The notes under the pieces: generated by a model
What the model saw: only the letters and a program-made list of their open reading frames with translations
What the model was told of the DNA's origin: nothing
The model's database searches: none
Position numbers and translations under genes: made by a program
Part shown: one piece after another, positions 52,602 to 61,316 of the stretch
Layout of the letters: every line of letters starts with the position of its first letter
Position numbering within the stretch: the first letter of the stretch is position 1
DNA from: Arthrobacter sp. PM3
Lineage (GTDB): Bacteria > Actinomycetota > Actinomycetes > Actinomycetales > Micrococcaceae
Assembly (NCBI RefSeq): GCF_003352915.1
Contig: NZ_CP022314.1
Span: forward strand, 3,446,020-3,510,019
Length of the DNA stretch: 64,000 bases
Direction: 5' to 3'

Positions 52602-52625
52602 ACTAGGTAGACTGGTCTACCTAGT
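52602..52625. promoter_or_regulatory. 24-bp perfect palindrome, TetR operator
   Basis: ACTAGGTAGAC at 52602-52612, TG, and its exact reverse complement GTCTACCTAGT at 52615-52625. It ends 16 bp before the TetR start at 52642, so it overlaps the promoter or ribosome-binding region; autorepression is very likely. Confidence 0.82.
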
Positions 52626-52641
52626 CGAAGCGAGGGTGGGC

Positions 52642-53217
52642 ATGAGTCGAAGACTGGCTCCGGCGCGGGAGCGCCTGCTGGACGCGGCAGCGCGGTTGTT
52701 CTATGCCGACGGCATGATGGCGACCGGAATTGATGCGATCACTGCGGAAGCGGGGGCCGCGAAGATGAGCCTGTACAACAACTTCTCCTCGAAGGAGGAG
52801 CTCATGATGGCCTATATCGAGGCCCGTCATGAGGAATGGCTGCAGCTGTACCGGGCCCGCGCCGAACACGTCCACTCGGCCGTCGACGGGGTGCTGGCCG
52901 TGTTCGACGCCTACATCGACCACGCGTCGGCGGCATACCCGCATGGTTTCCGCGGATGCGGTTTGCTCAACGCAGCCGCCGAACTGCCGGCAGGAGCGCC
53001 GGGCCGGGACGCGGTGCGCCGGCACAAAGAAGAGGTCGAGGCAATCCTCGCCGGGCACCTGCTGGGTGTCACCGCCGATGCCGGCGCCGCAAAGGACGCC
53101 GCAGAGCACCTGACGTTCGTACTCGAAGGTGCCATGAGCCGCGCCGGACTGGAGGGACGGCCGGAGCGTCTCCGGCACGCCCGGAACATCGCCCGCGCCG
53201 TCGTCGAGGCCCTGTGA
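52642..53217 (+). CDS. TetR family transcriptional regulator
   Basis: 191 residues. HTH region: RERLLDAAARLFYADGMMAT, then ITAEAGAAKMSLYNNFSSKE; C-terminal helices 60-190. ATG at 52642 preferred over a GTG at 52636 because of the GAGGGTGGG site. GTGA overlap with the EamA transporter downstream makes one operon, controlled by the 24-bp palindrome. Confidence 0.9.
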   Translation: MSRRLAPARERLLDAAARLFYADGMMATGIDAITAEAGAAKMSLYNNFSSKEELMMAYIEARHEEWLQLYRARAEHVHSAVDGVLAVFDAYIDHASAAYPHGFRGCGLLNAAAELPAGAPGRDAVRRHKEEVEAILAGHLLGVTADAGAAKDAAEHLTFVLEGAMSRAGLEGRPERLRHARNIARAVVEAL

Positions 53218-54176
53218 ACCGCCCCCGCCTTGTGGGGCTCGGAGCCATAACTGTCACGTCCTTGCTGTGGGGAACGACCGGCACGGCTGCCACCTTCGCG
53301 CCCGGGGCCGGGCCGCTGGCCATCGGCGCGGCCGCCCTCGGGATCGGCGGTCTGTTACAGGCGGTTATCGCGGTGCCGGCCCTGCGCACTGCCGGCCCGG
53401 CGCTCCGTGCCAACCTGTGGGTGGTCTCGCTGGCCGCACTGGCCGTCGCGGTCTACCCCCTGGCGTTCTACAGTTCCATGCACTACGCCGGTGTCGCCGT
53501 GGGCTCGGTCGTCTCCCTCGCGTCCGCACCGCTGGCCTCGGGAGTACTGGAACGGGTCGTCGACCGCCGGCCGCTGAGCCTTTGGTGGATGCTGGCGGCC
53601 GGCCTCGGAGTGTCCGGCAGCACGCTGCTCTGCCTGTCGAAGATGCACGGCCCGGAGTCCGCCATCGTGTCCACCGTCCTCGGGACCGGCCTGGGGCTCG
53701 TCGCCGGCATGACCTACGCCACGTACTCGTGGGGCGTGCACCGGCTCATGTCACGGGACGTGTGCCGTGCGGCCTCCATGGGGGCAGTTTTCGGCGCCGG
53801 GGGTCTCTTGCTGATGCTGGTCCTTCTCGTCACGGGAGCGCCGCTCGTCGCTTCCGCCGAGGCGTTCCTCGTTGCCGGGTACATGGCCCTGGTCCCGATG
53901 TTCCTCGGCTACCTGTTGTTCGGCTTCGGGCTCACGCGGGTGAGCGCCAGCACCGCTACCACCGCCACCCTCACGGAGCCCGCTGTGGCCGCAATCCTGG
54001 CGGTGGTGATCGTAGGGGAGCAGCTCGAAATCCTCGGCTGGATCGGCCTGGGAATCATTGCCGTCGTCCTGCTCATCCTCGCCCTGGCGCCGACGAACAC
54101 GCCGGCGGCGGTCCCTGCGTCGCCCCGGGAGCCCACCCGGAGCGAAGGCCTGCCGGTGACGGTGCCCACGCGATAG
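53214..54176 (+). CDS. EamA/DMT family transporter
   Basis: 320 residues with about ten membrane segments in two EamA repeats (LVGLGAITVTSLLWGTTGTA; TATLTEPAVAAILAVVIVGE) and a Pro-rich tail. Exports metabolites or amino acids. GTG at 53214 overlaps the TetR stop (GTGA). Expression is expected to rise when TetR binds its ligand, which may be the transported compound. Confidence 0.87.
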   Translation: MNRPRLVGLGAITVTSLLWGTTGTAATFAPGAGPLAIGAAALGIGGLLQAVIAVPALRTAGPALRANLWVVSLAALAVAVYPLAFYSSMHYAGVAVGSVVSLASAPLASGVLERVVDRRPLSLWWMLAAGLGVSGSTLLCLSKMHGPESAIVSTVLGTGLGLVAGMTYATYSWGVHRLMSRDVCRAASMGAVFGAGGLLLMLVLLVTGAPLVASAEAFLVAGYMALVPMFLGYLLFGFGLTRVSASTATTATLTEPAVAAILAVVIVGEQLEILGWIGLGIIAVVLLILALAPTNTPAAVPASPREPTRSEGLPVTVPTR

Positions 54177-54282
54177 TGGCGGGGCCGCCGTCGTCCCCGG
54201 CCCGGAACGGTAGCGATGGGCGAGCGCCGTGCGCGGCGAATGGGTGGAGAATTTAATCCAGGGTTCTGCTGAAGGAGCGGAC

Positions 54283-54774
54283 ATGACCGTGGACCCCACC
54301 AGGATTGACATCCAGTTCGATCCGACTGTCCAGCGCATGCGGGGGATCTCCAAACACGGCCTCATGCCCTTCGACGTGCCGTACGTCAGCGGCATCGTCG
54401 AGAACCTCTGGCTGGGCGGCTGCCAGGCCGGGCTGATCCTCCCCGAATTCGTCAAGCATCTCGTCTCGCTGTACCCGTGGGAGTCCTACGTCGTCACGCA
54501 CCCCATCAGCTCGCTGCTCCTCGTGACGATGTACGACAGTGAGGACCAAGGGTTCGCGCAGGTCGATGCGATGGCGCTCTGGGTCAACGTCTGCAGGGCT
54601 GACGGCCCGACCCTGGTCCATTGTCAGGCGGGCCTGAACCGATCGGCGCTCGTCGTTGCCCGGGCGCTTATCCTCGACGGCATGCCCAGCGCGGACGCGA
54701 TCCGGCTGATCCGGGCCAAGCGCTCGCCGGCGTGCCTCTGCAATCAGTCGTTTGAGCGGTGGTTGCTGCACTGA
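54283..54774 (+). CDS. Dual-specificity-type protein phosphatase
   Basis: 163 residues. VHCQAGLNRSALVVARALIL holds the CX5R signature (Cys114, Arg120), and a Cys-containing tail (SPACLCNQSFERWLLH) closes it. Relatives remove phosphate from tyrosine and Ser/Thr residues or from RNA 5' ends. ATG at 54283 after AAGGAG. Substrate unknown. Confidence 0.8.
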   Translation: MTVDPTRIDIQFDPTVQRMRGISKHGLMPFDVPYVSGIVENLWLGGCQAGLILPEFVKHLVSLYPWESYVVTHPISSLLLVTMYDSEDQGFAQVDAMALWVNVCRADGPTLVHCQAGLNRSALVVARALILDGMPSADAIRLIRAKRSPACLCNQSFERWLLH

Positions 54775-54919
54775 ACTGCTGCACTCAGCGGCGGTATTGA
54801 GAGGCTGCGCATTGGCTCTTGCGGTCCGGGCGGTGGCTGCGGTTTAGACTCGATTCCGGGCGGCCCGTCGGCCGTCCTGCGGCCGCAGCCGGGCCACTGA
54901 CGACGACGAGGAGGTCACC

Positions 54920-55714
54920 ATGGCGGGCGGAAGCCGCGAGCCGGGACGCACCGTGACCTCCAAGGTGCTGGCCATCCTGGAGGCGTTCGAACAATCCCGC
55001 GGCCCGCTGAGCCTGACGGACATCGCCGAGAAGTCCGGCCTGCCGCTCAGCACGGCCCACCGGCTGGTTAACGAGCTCACGGACTGGGGCTTCCTGGCCC
55101 GCGGCACCAACGGCCGGTACCAGCTCGGCATCAGGCTCTGGGAACTTGCCCAGAACACCGGCCGGCAGCTCCGCGAGGCCGCGCGGCCCTACGTGCAGGA
55201 CCTCTTCTCTCTCACCGGCGAAACCGCGCACCTGGCCGTCCGGGCGGGCCACGAGGTGCTGTACATCGACCGCGTCTATGGTTCCAAGCGCGTCCCGCGC
55301 GCGTCGCGGGTCGGCGGCCGGCTGCCGATGCACGCGACCGCCGTCGGCAAGGTCATTCTGGCGTTTGATGAGGACTGGGTGCGCGCCGCCTACCTGAACC
55401 GGCAACTGGAACGGCACACGGCCCACACCCACGTGGATCCGAAGCGCCTGTCCGAGGAACTCCTCCAGATCCGGGAGCAGGGCTACGCCACCACGCTGGA
55501 AGAGGTCCGGCTCGGCTCATGTTCCATCGCCGTCCCCGTCTTCCACACGGGCCGCCTCGGCGCCGCGCTGGGCCTGGTCCTGCCGACCTCCCAGGCGGCC
55601 ACGATGACCCGCCACCTCCCCGTGCTGAAGGGCATCTCGGCGCAGATTGAACGCGCCACCGCCCGCATCCCGCTCGAAACCCTTCTCGGCAACCGCTTCG
55701 CCGGCAACGGCTGA
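54920..55714 (+). CDS. IclR family transcriptional regulator
   Basis: 264 residues. N-terminal HTH: VTSKVLAILEAFEQSRGPLS, then SGLPLSTAHRLVNELTDWGF; C-terminal effector domain (90-260) with RVGGRLPMHATAVGKVIL. Lies just before the P450 cluster and in the same direction. The 25-bp palindrome between it and the P450 is the likely binding site. IclR proteins often sense aromatic compounds. Confidence 0.9.
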   Translation: MAGGSREPGRTVTSKVLAILEAFEQSRGPLSLTDIAEKSGLPLSTAHRLVNELTDWGFLARGTNGRYQLGIRLWELAQNTGRQLREAARPYVQDLFSLTGETAHLAVRAGHEVLYIDRVYGSKRVPRASRVGGRLPMHATAVGKVILAFDEDWVRAAYLNRQLERHTAHTHVDPKRLSEELLQIREQGYATTLEEVRLGSCSIAVPVFHTGRLGAALGLVLPTSQAATMTRHLPVLKGISAQIERATARIPLETLLGNRFAGNG

Positions 55715-55760
55715 ACGCCCGTCCGCTGCACGCCGCCATGAGGCGAGGGGCCACACACGA

Positions 55761-55785
55761 TTGCCTTCCACTCAGTGGAAGGCAA
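55761..55785. promoter_or_regulatory. 25-bp perfect palindrome, likely IclR operator
   Basis: TTGCCTTCCACT at 55761-55772, a central C, and its exact reverse complement at 55774-55785, 47 bp after the IclR stop and 94 bp before the P450 start. Core TTCCACT-C-AGTGGAA resembles IclR-type sites. It could also act as a terminator for IclR, but no T-run follows. Confidence 0.7.
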
Positions 55786-55879
55786 GCCTCCCATCCGGCA
55801 GTGATCGGGACCACACTGATGGAAGTGAAGCCGCAGGCTGCGAAGACGCGGCCGGCGGAAACAATCTCAAGGAGTCCAC

Positions 55880-57157
55880 ATGTCATCGTCGACAGAAACG
55901 GCCGGCCGCTGTCCGTTCGGCCACGGCGCCGAAGCCCCTGCCGGTCACCACGGCTACGAGCCGTTCCAGATGAAGGATCCCTTCCCCGCCTACGCCGAGC
56001 TGCGGGCCGAGCAGCCCGTCATGTTCGACGAGCGGACCGGCCTGTACGTCGTCTCCCGCTACGACGACATCAAGGCCGTCTTCGAGGACTGGGAGACCTT
56101 CTCCAGCGAAAACGCCCAGGCCCCCGTGCGCGAACGCGGCGCCGCCGCGAAGAAGATCATGGACGACGGCGGCTTCACCGCCTACTCCGGCCTCTCCGCG
56201 CGGCGGCCGCCGGAGCACACCCGCATCCGCGCCGTGGTCCAGAAGGCTTTCACTCCGCGCCGCTACAAGGCTCTGGAGCCTTTCATCCGGCAGAACGTCG
56301 TGGGGCTGCTCGAAACCATGCTCGCCCGGCCGGACCGCCGCGGCGACATGGTCAAGGACCTTGCTTACGACGTCCCCACCATCACCATCCTGACCCTGAT
56401 CGGCGCCGACGTCTCGCAGGTGGACACCTTCAAACGCTGGAGCGATTCCCGCGCCGCCATGACCTGGGGCAACCTCAGCGACGAGGAGCAGATCCCGCAT
56501 GCCCACAACCTCGTGGAGTACTGGCAGGAATGCCTGCGGCTGGTGAGGGCAGCGCACGAGGAAGGCGGCGACAACCTCACCGCGGACCTCGTCAAAGCCC
56601 AGCAGGACGGCGCCGAAATCTCGGACCACGAGATCGCCTCGGTCCTGTACAGCCTGCTGTTCGCCGGGCACGAGACCACCACCACGCTGATCTCCAACGC
56701 CCTCCGCGAACTCCTGGCCCGCCCCGCACAGTGGGCGCAGCTGGTCGAGGACCCCAAGAAGATCCCCGCCGCCATCGACGAAGTGCTGCGCTACGCCGGC
56801 TCCATTGTCGGCTGGCGCCGCAAGGCGCTCAAAGACACCGAAGTCGGCGGCGTGCCGATCGCCGAAGGCAGCCAACTGCTGCTCCTGATGGGATCGGCCA
56901 ACCGGGACGAAGCCAAGTTCGACGCCGGCGAGGACTTCGACATCACCCGCCCCAACGCCCGCGAGCACCTCTCCTTCGGGTTCGGCATCCACTACTGCCT
57001 GGGCAACATGCTCGCCAAGCTCCAAGCCAAAATCGCGCTCGAGGAAGTAGCCCGGCTCGCCCCGGAGCTGCAGCTGGAGGACCCGGAAGCCATCGCCTTC
57101 CGCGAAAACCTCTCCTTCCGCGTCCCCGAGACCGTCCCTGTCAGCTGGAAGGCCTGA
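55880..57157 (+). CDS. creJ: Cytochrome P450, CreJ-like (alkylphenyl phosphate oxidase)
   Basis: 425 residues. I-helix FAGHETTTTL, ExxR in IDEVLRYAG, and heme site FGFGIHYCLGNM (Cys373). Class I bacterial P450. In Corynebacterium glutamicum CreJ oxidises the methyl group of 4-methylphenyl phosphate, with CreF and CreE as redox partners. The cluster here has the same companions in the same order. ATG follows AAGGAG. Substrate is inferred from context. Confidence 0.82.
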   Translation: MSSSTETAGRCPFGHGAEAPAGHHGYEPFQMKDPFPAYAELRAEQPVMFDERTGLYVVSRYDDIKAVFEDWETFSSENAQAPVRERGAAAKKIMDDGGFTAYSGLSARRPPEHTRIRAVVQKAFTPRRYKALEPFIRQNVVGLLETMLARPDRRGDMVKDLAYDVPTITILTLIGADVSQVDTFKRWSDSRAAMTWGNLSDEEQIPHAHNLVEYWQECLRLVRAAHEEGGDNLTADLVKAQQDGAEISDHEIASVLYSLLFAGHETTTTLISNALRELLARPAQWAQLVEDPKKIPAAIDEVLRYAGSIVGWRRKALKDTEVGGVPIAEGSQLLLLMGSANRDEAKFDAGEDFDITRPNAREHLSFGFGIHYCLGNMLAKLQAKIALEEVARLAPELQLEDPEAIAFRENLSFRVPETVPVSWKA

Positions 57158-57162
57158 GAAAC

Positions 57163-58242
57163 ATGCAAAGCAACGAATACATCCAGTTCTTTGACGGCGG
57201 GATCGAACCGAAGCTGGAAATCCTCGGCGGCAAGGGCGCATCCCTGGTCACCATGACCTCCGCCGGCATGCCCGTCCCTCCCGGCTTCGTGGTCACTACC
57301 GCCCAGTTCGATGCCTTCATGGAAGAAGCCGGCATCACCCGGGACATCCACCAGCTCCTCGCCGGGCTGGACCCCGAAGACACGGGGCAGGTGGACAAGG
57401 TCTCCGCCGCCATCCGTGAGGACATCCACTCCCGTCCCGTGCCGCAGGCGCTGCGCGAGCTCACCATCGCGGCCTACGAGTCCCTGATGTCCCGCTTCGA
57501 GGCGCCGGTCCCCGTCGCTGTCCGCTCCAGCGCCACCGCCGAGGACCTTCCCGATGCCTCCTTCGCCGGGCAGCAGGACACCTACCTGTGGCTCGACGGC
57601 GTCAAGGCCGTCACGGACCACATCCGCCGGTGCTGGGCCTCGCTCTTCACCTCGCGCGCCATCATCTACCGGCTCCGGAACAACATCCCCAACGAGGGGC
57701 TCTCCATGGCAGTCGTGGTGCAGAAGATGGTCAATTCCAAGGTCTCCGGCGTCGCGATCACCATGGACCCCACCAACGGCGACCGCTCCAAGATCACCAT
57801 CGACTCTTCCTACGGCGTGGGGGAGATGGTGGTCTCCGGCCAGGTCACCCCGGACAACATCATGCTGGACAAGGTCACGCTGACAGTCATCGCCGAACAC
57901 CTCGGGGACAAACATGCAGAACTCGTCCCCGACGCCGGCGCCGGGAAGCTCGTCGAGCGCGAAGTCGACGCCGGGCGCCGTGGCCGGCGCAGCCTTTCCG
58001 ATGCCGAGCTGACCGCCGTCGCACAGATGGCCAAACGCGCGGAGAAGCATTACAAATGCCCGCAGGACATCGAATGGGCCCTCGACGCCGATCTGCCCGA
58101 TGGCGAAAACCTGCTCCTGCTCCAGTCCCGCCCCGAGACCGTGCACTCCGCCAAGGCATCAATCCACACCGCCCCGCAACCGGTGGTTTCCGGCGGCTAT
58201 TTCAGCGGATTCAGCGGCGGAACCCTCAAGCCGTCCGCGTAG
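57163..58242 (+). CDS. creI: PEP-synthase-like ATP-binding subunit (CreI-like)
   Basis: 359 residues. GGKGASLVTMTSAGMPVPPG starts the PEP/pyruvate-binding domain, AVRSSATAEDLPDASFAGQQ and SGVAITMDPTNGD follow, and the ATP-grasp ends with DIEWALDADLP and LLQSRPETV. It is the nucleotide half of a split PEP-synthase/phenylphosphate-synthase-like enzyme. The mobile-domain partner is next. In the cre pathway the pair phosphorylates the phenol with ATP. Subunit naming follows cluster order. Confidence 0.78.
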   Translation: MQSNEYIQFFDGGIEPKLEILGGKGASLVTMTSAGMPVPPGFVVTTAQFDAFMEEAGITRDIHQLLAGLDPEDTGQVDKVSAAIREDIHSRPVPQALRELTIAAYESLMSRFEAPVPVAVRSSATAEDLPDASFAGQQDTYLWLDGVKAVTDHIRRCWASLFTSRAIIYRLRNNIPNEGLSMAVVVQKMVNSKVSGVAITMDPTNGDRSKITIDSSYGVGEMVVSGQVTPDNIMLDKVTLTVIAEHLGDKHAELVPDAGAGKLVEREVDAGRRGRRSLSDAELTAVAQMAKRAEKHYKCPQDIEWALDADLPDGENLLLLQSRPETVHSAKASIHTAPQPVVSGGYFSGFSGGTLKPSA

Positions 58243-58324
58243 CACCACGCCCGTCCTGTACCGATTTTTACTGATCCGCTCCATCACCCAGGCTCAACGC
58301 CGAGCCCGTACTGAAAGGACCGCC

Positions 58325-60193
58325 ATGTCCCTGAAGTCCTTCCCCAAGCCCTCCGAGCTCCCGGTCCCCGCCGGCGCCGAGGGCTGGGAAAAGATCTACC
58401 CCTACTATCTGGTCTTCCAGGACAAGCTGAAGGAGCAGGAAGACGCCAAGTTCTGGTTCTGCGACAGCCAGCACTGGCCCACCGTCTTCAAGCCCTTTGA
58501 GACGATCGGCGGCGAGTTCGCGGTCAAATGCCTGGGCCAGTACAACGCCCGGCACCTGATGATCCCCAACGCCAACGGCATCGAATTCCGCATCCACCTG
58601 GGCTACCTTTACATGTCGCCCATCCCGGTCCCGGAGGACCGGATCGCCGCCCGCGTGCCCCTGTTCGAACGGCGCGTGGGCCACTACTTCCAGAACTGGG
58701 AGCAGCTGCTCAAGCAGTGGCACGTGAAGGTCAAGGGAACGATCGACGAGATGGAAAGCATCTCCTTCCCCAAACTCCCCGACGTGGTGCCCATGGAGGA
58801 CATCCTCTCCGGCAAGGGCAAGGACGGCTCCGAGACGCTGCTGGAAAGCTACGACCGCCTGATCCAGCTGGCCTACCAGAACTGGCAGTACCACTTCGAG
58901 TTCCTCAACCTCGGCTACATCGCCTACCTGGACTTCTTCAACTTCTGCAAGCAGGTCTTCCCCAACATCCCTGACCAGTCCATCGCCACCATGGTGCAGG
59001 GCGTGGACATGGAACTCTTCCGCCCGGACGACGAGCTCAAGCAGCTCGCCAAGCTCGCCGTCGAGCTCGGACTGCAGGGTCATTTCAGCAACACGGACGA
59101 CGTCGACGCCACCCTCGGCGCGATCGCCGCCGCCGCAGGCGGGGACCGCTGGCTGGCCCAATATGAGGGCGCCAAGGACCCGTGGTTCAACTTCACCGTG
59201 GGCAACGGCTTCTACGGCCACGACAAGTACTGGAACGAGCACCAGGAAATCCCGCTCGGGTACATCGCGGACTACATCCGCCGGGTGGACGACGGCCAGG
59301 AAATCATGCGCCCGGTGGAGGCCCTGATCGCCGAACGTGACCGCATCATCGAGGAGTACCGGGACCTGCTGGAAGGCGAAAACCAAGCCCTCTTCGACGC
59401 CAAACGCGGACTCGCCGCCACCGCCTACCCGTACGTGGAGAACCACAACTTCTACATTGAACACTGGACCATGGGCGTCTTCTGGCGCAAGATCCGCGAG
59501 CTGAGCCGCATGATGCAGGCCGAGGGCTTCTGGACCGAACCGGATGACCTCCTGTACCTGGGCCGCAACGAGGTGCGCGACGCGCTGTTCGACCTCGTGA
59601 CCGGCTGGGGCGTGGGCGCCAGGCCGATCGGCCCCGATTACTGGCCGGCCGAAATCGAGCGCCGCCGCGGGATTGTCGAAGCCCTCAAGACCGCCCGTCC
59701 CGCCCCGGCGCTGAACACGCCGCCGGAATCCATCACCGAACCCTTCACCCGGATGCTCTGGGGCATCACCACCGAACAGGTCCAGCAGTGGCTCGGTGCC
59801 GGCGAGGCAGTGGAAGGCGGCGGCCTGCGCGGCATGGCGGCCTCGCCCGGCGTCGTCGAAGGCCTGGCGCGGGTGGTCACCGACGCGGACCAGCTTGCCG
59901 ACGTGCAGCAGGGCGAGATCCTCGTCGCCACAGTCACCGCGCCGTCCTGGGGGCCGATCTTCGGCAAGATCAAGGCCACGGTCACGGACATCGGCGGCAT
60001 GATGAGCCACGCCGCCATTGTCTGCCGCGAGTACGGGCTGCCGGCTGTCACCGGGACCGGCTCGGCCTCCACCACGATCAAGACCGGGCAGCGGCTGCGG
60101 GTCGACGGCACGAAGGGCACGGTCCGGATCCTCGACGCCGAGCCCGAACTCCTGGCCGCCGGCCCGTCCGCGCACAGCCACAGCCATGTCTGA
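58325..60193 (+). CDS. creH: PEP-utilising mobile-domain subunit (CreH-like)
   Basis: 622 residues. A long N-terminal part (1-500) rich in aromatic residues (YPYYLVFQDKLKEQEDAKFW) presumably binds the phenol, and the C-terminal swivelling domain has GGMMSHAAIV with catalytic His near 562. His carries phosphate from the ATP-grasp subunit to the substrate. A His-rich tail (SAHSHSHV) ends it. The stop overlaps the next gene by 8 bp. Confidence 0.78.
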   Translation: MSLKSFPKPSELPVPAGAEGWEKIYPYYLVFQDKLKEQEDAKFWFCDSQHWPTVFKPFETIGGEFAVKCLGQYNARHLMIPNANGIEFRIHLGYLYMSPIPVPEDRIAARVPLFERRVGHYFQNWEQLLKQWHVKVKGTIDEMESISFPKLPDVVPMEDILSGKGKDGSETLLESYDRLIQLAYQNWQYHFEFLNLGYIAYLDFFNFCKQVFPNIPDQSIATMVQGVDMELFRPDDELKQLAKLAVELGLQGHFSNTDDVDATLGAIAAAAGGDRWLAQYEGAKDPWFNFTVGNGFYGHDKYWNEHQEIPLGYIADYIRRVDDGQEIMRPVEALIAERDRIIEEYRDLLEGENQALFDAKRGLAATAYPYVENHNFYIEHWTMGVFWRKIRELSRMMQAEGFWTEPDDLLYLGRNEVRDALFDLVTGWGVGARPIGPDYWPAEIERRRGIVEALKTARPAPALNTPPESITEPFTRMLWGITTEQVQQWLGAGEAVEGGGLRGMAASPGVVEGLARVVTDADQLADVQQGEILVATVTAPSWGPIFGKIKATVTDIGGMMSHAAIVCREYGLPAVTGTGSASTTIKTGQRLRVDGTKGTVRILDAEPELLAAGPSAHSHSHV

Positions 60194-60947
60194 TCCCGGG
60201 ACGGCGGAGACGCGCACTGTCCTGGTCACCGGTGCCGCCGGCGGGCTGGGCCGGGCGTTCGCGCTCGGTTTCGCCCGCCGCGGCTACCGCGTCGCCGTCG
60301 CGGACATCAACCTCGACGGCGCCGAGGAAACCGCCCGCCTCGTCAAGGACACCGGCGCCGAGGCGGCCGCCTTCCACGCGGACGTCACCAGCGTCGACTC
60401 CACGGAGACCCTTGCGAAGGGCTGCGCGGACTTCGGCGGCGGAAGCATCGACGTCGTACTCAACAACGCCGCGGTGTACGCGGGGGTGACCAGGAGCCCG
60501 TTCGAGGACATCGATCCGGCCGAATGGGACCTGGTGATGAACGTGAACCTCAAGGGCCCCTGGCTCGTGACCCGGGCCGCGAGCCCGTACCTGCCCGAGG
60601 GCGGGCGCGTCATCAACCTCTCCAGCGCAACGATCTTCAGCGGCTCGGAACACTGGCTCCACTATGTTGCCTCCAAGGGCGGCGTGGTGGCCCTCACCAG
60701 GGTCATGGCCAAGGAACTCGGCCGGCGGGGGATCACCGTCAACGCGATCGCCCCCGGCTTCACCCTCACCGAGGCCAGCTACGGGCTCATGGAGAACGCC
60801 GAGAACTACGGCGTGGACCGCGGTGCCATCAAGCGGGCCAGCCAGCCCGAGGACATTGTGGGCGCCGCGCTCTTCCTGGCCGGGCCGGACAGTTCCTACT
60901 ACACCGGCCAGACCATGGTGGTCGACGGCGGCCGGCAGTTCATCTAG
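60186..60947 (+). CDS. SDR dehydrogenase, cre cluster (CreG position)
   Basis: 253 residues. Rossmann site VLVTGAAGGLGRAFALG, NNAAVYAG, catalytic YVASKGG (Tyr-X3-Lys) with Ser in NLSSATIF. NAD(P)-dependent alcohol dehydrogenase-type SDR. ATG at 60186 overlaps the PEP-enzyme stop. By order it stands where creG lies; it likely oxidises the hydroxymethyl product to aldehyde. Confidence 0.82.
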   Translation: MSDPGTAETRTVLVTGAAGGLGRAFALGFARRGYRVAVADINLDGAEETARLVKDTGAEAAAFHADVTSVDSTETLAKGCADFGGGSIDVVLNNAAVYAGVTRSPFEDIDPAEWDLVMNVNLKGPWLVTRAASPYLPEGGRVINLSSATIFSGSEHWLHYVASKGGVVALTRVMAKELGRRGITVNAIAPGFTLTEASYGLMENAENYGVDRGAIKRASQPEDIVGAALFLAGPDSSYYTGQTMVVDGGRQFI

Positions 60948-60993
60948 CCCCGTCCCACCCCTACCCACCACCTGCCACCCCAAGGAGAACCCC

Positions 60994-61314
60994 ATGCCAA
61001 CGGTCCATTTCACCGACGCCGAGGGCGCTGTCCGCGACGTCCAGGGAAATCCCGGCGACTCCGTCATGGAAACCGCGGTCCGTAACGGCGTGCCCGGCAT
61101 CATCGCCGAATGCGGCGGCTCACTGTCCTGCGCCACGTGCCACGTCTTCGTTCGGGAGGACTGCCTTTCGCAGCTGCCGCCGATGGAGGACATGGAGGAC
61201 GAGATGCTCTACGGCACCGCCGTGGACCGCGAGGAGAACTCGCGGCTGTCCTGTCAGCTGCGGCTCACTGACGAGCTCGACCTGTTCGTCACCACTCCGG
61301 AAACGCAGGTGTAG
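60994..61314 (+). CDS. creF: 2Fe-2S ferredoxin (CreF-like)
   Basis: 106 residues. Four cluster cysteines: Cys40, Cys46, Cys49 (CGGSLSCATC) and Cys87 (LSCQL), the adrenodoxin/putidaredoxin type. Passes electrons from the ferredoxin reductase to the P450. ATG after AAGGAG. Located between SDR and the reductase. Confidence 0.87.
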   Translation: MPTVHFTDAEGAVRDVQGNPGDSVMETAVRNGVPGIIAECGGSLSCATCHVFVREDCLSQLPPMEDMEDEMLYGTAVDREENSRLSCQLRLTDELDLFVTTPETQV

Positions 61315-61316
61315 CC

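Noticed and set aside
55761..55785. Intrinsic terminator after IclR gene
   Set aside because: No T-run and the core fits an IclR operator better; kept as operator with the alternative stated.
58268..60229. 653-residue minus-strand open frame
   Set aside because: Complementary to the PEP mobile-domain gene, which carries the catalytic His motif; the antisense protein has low-complexity repeats.
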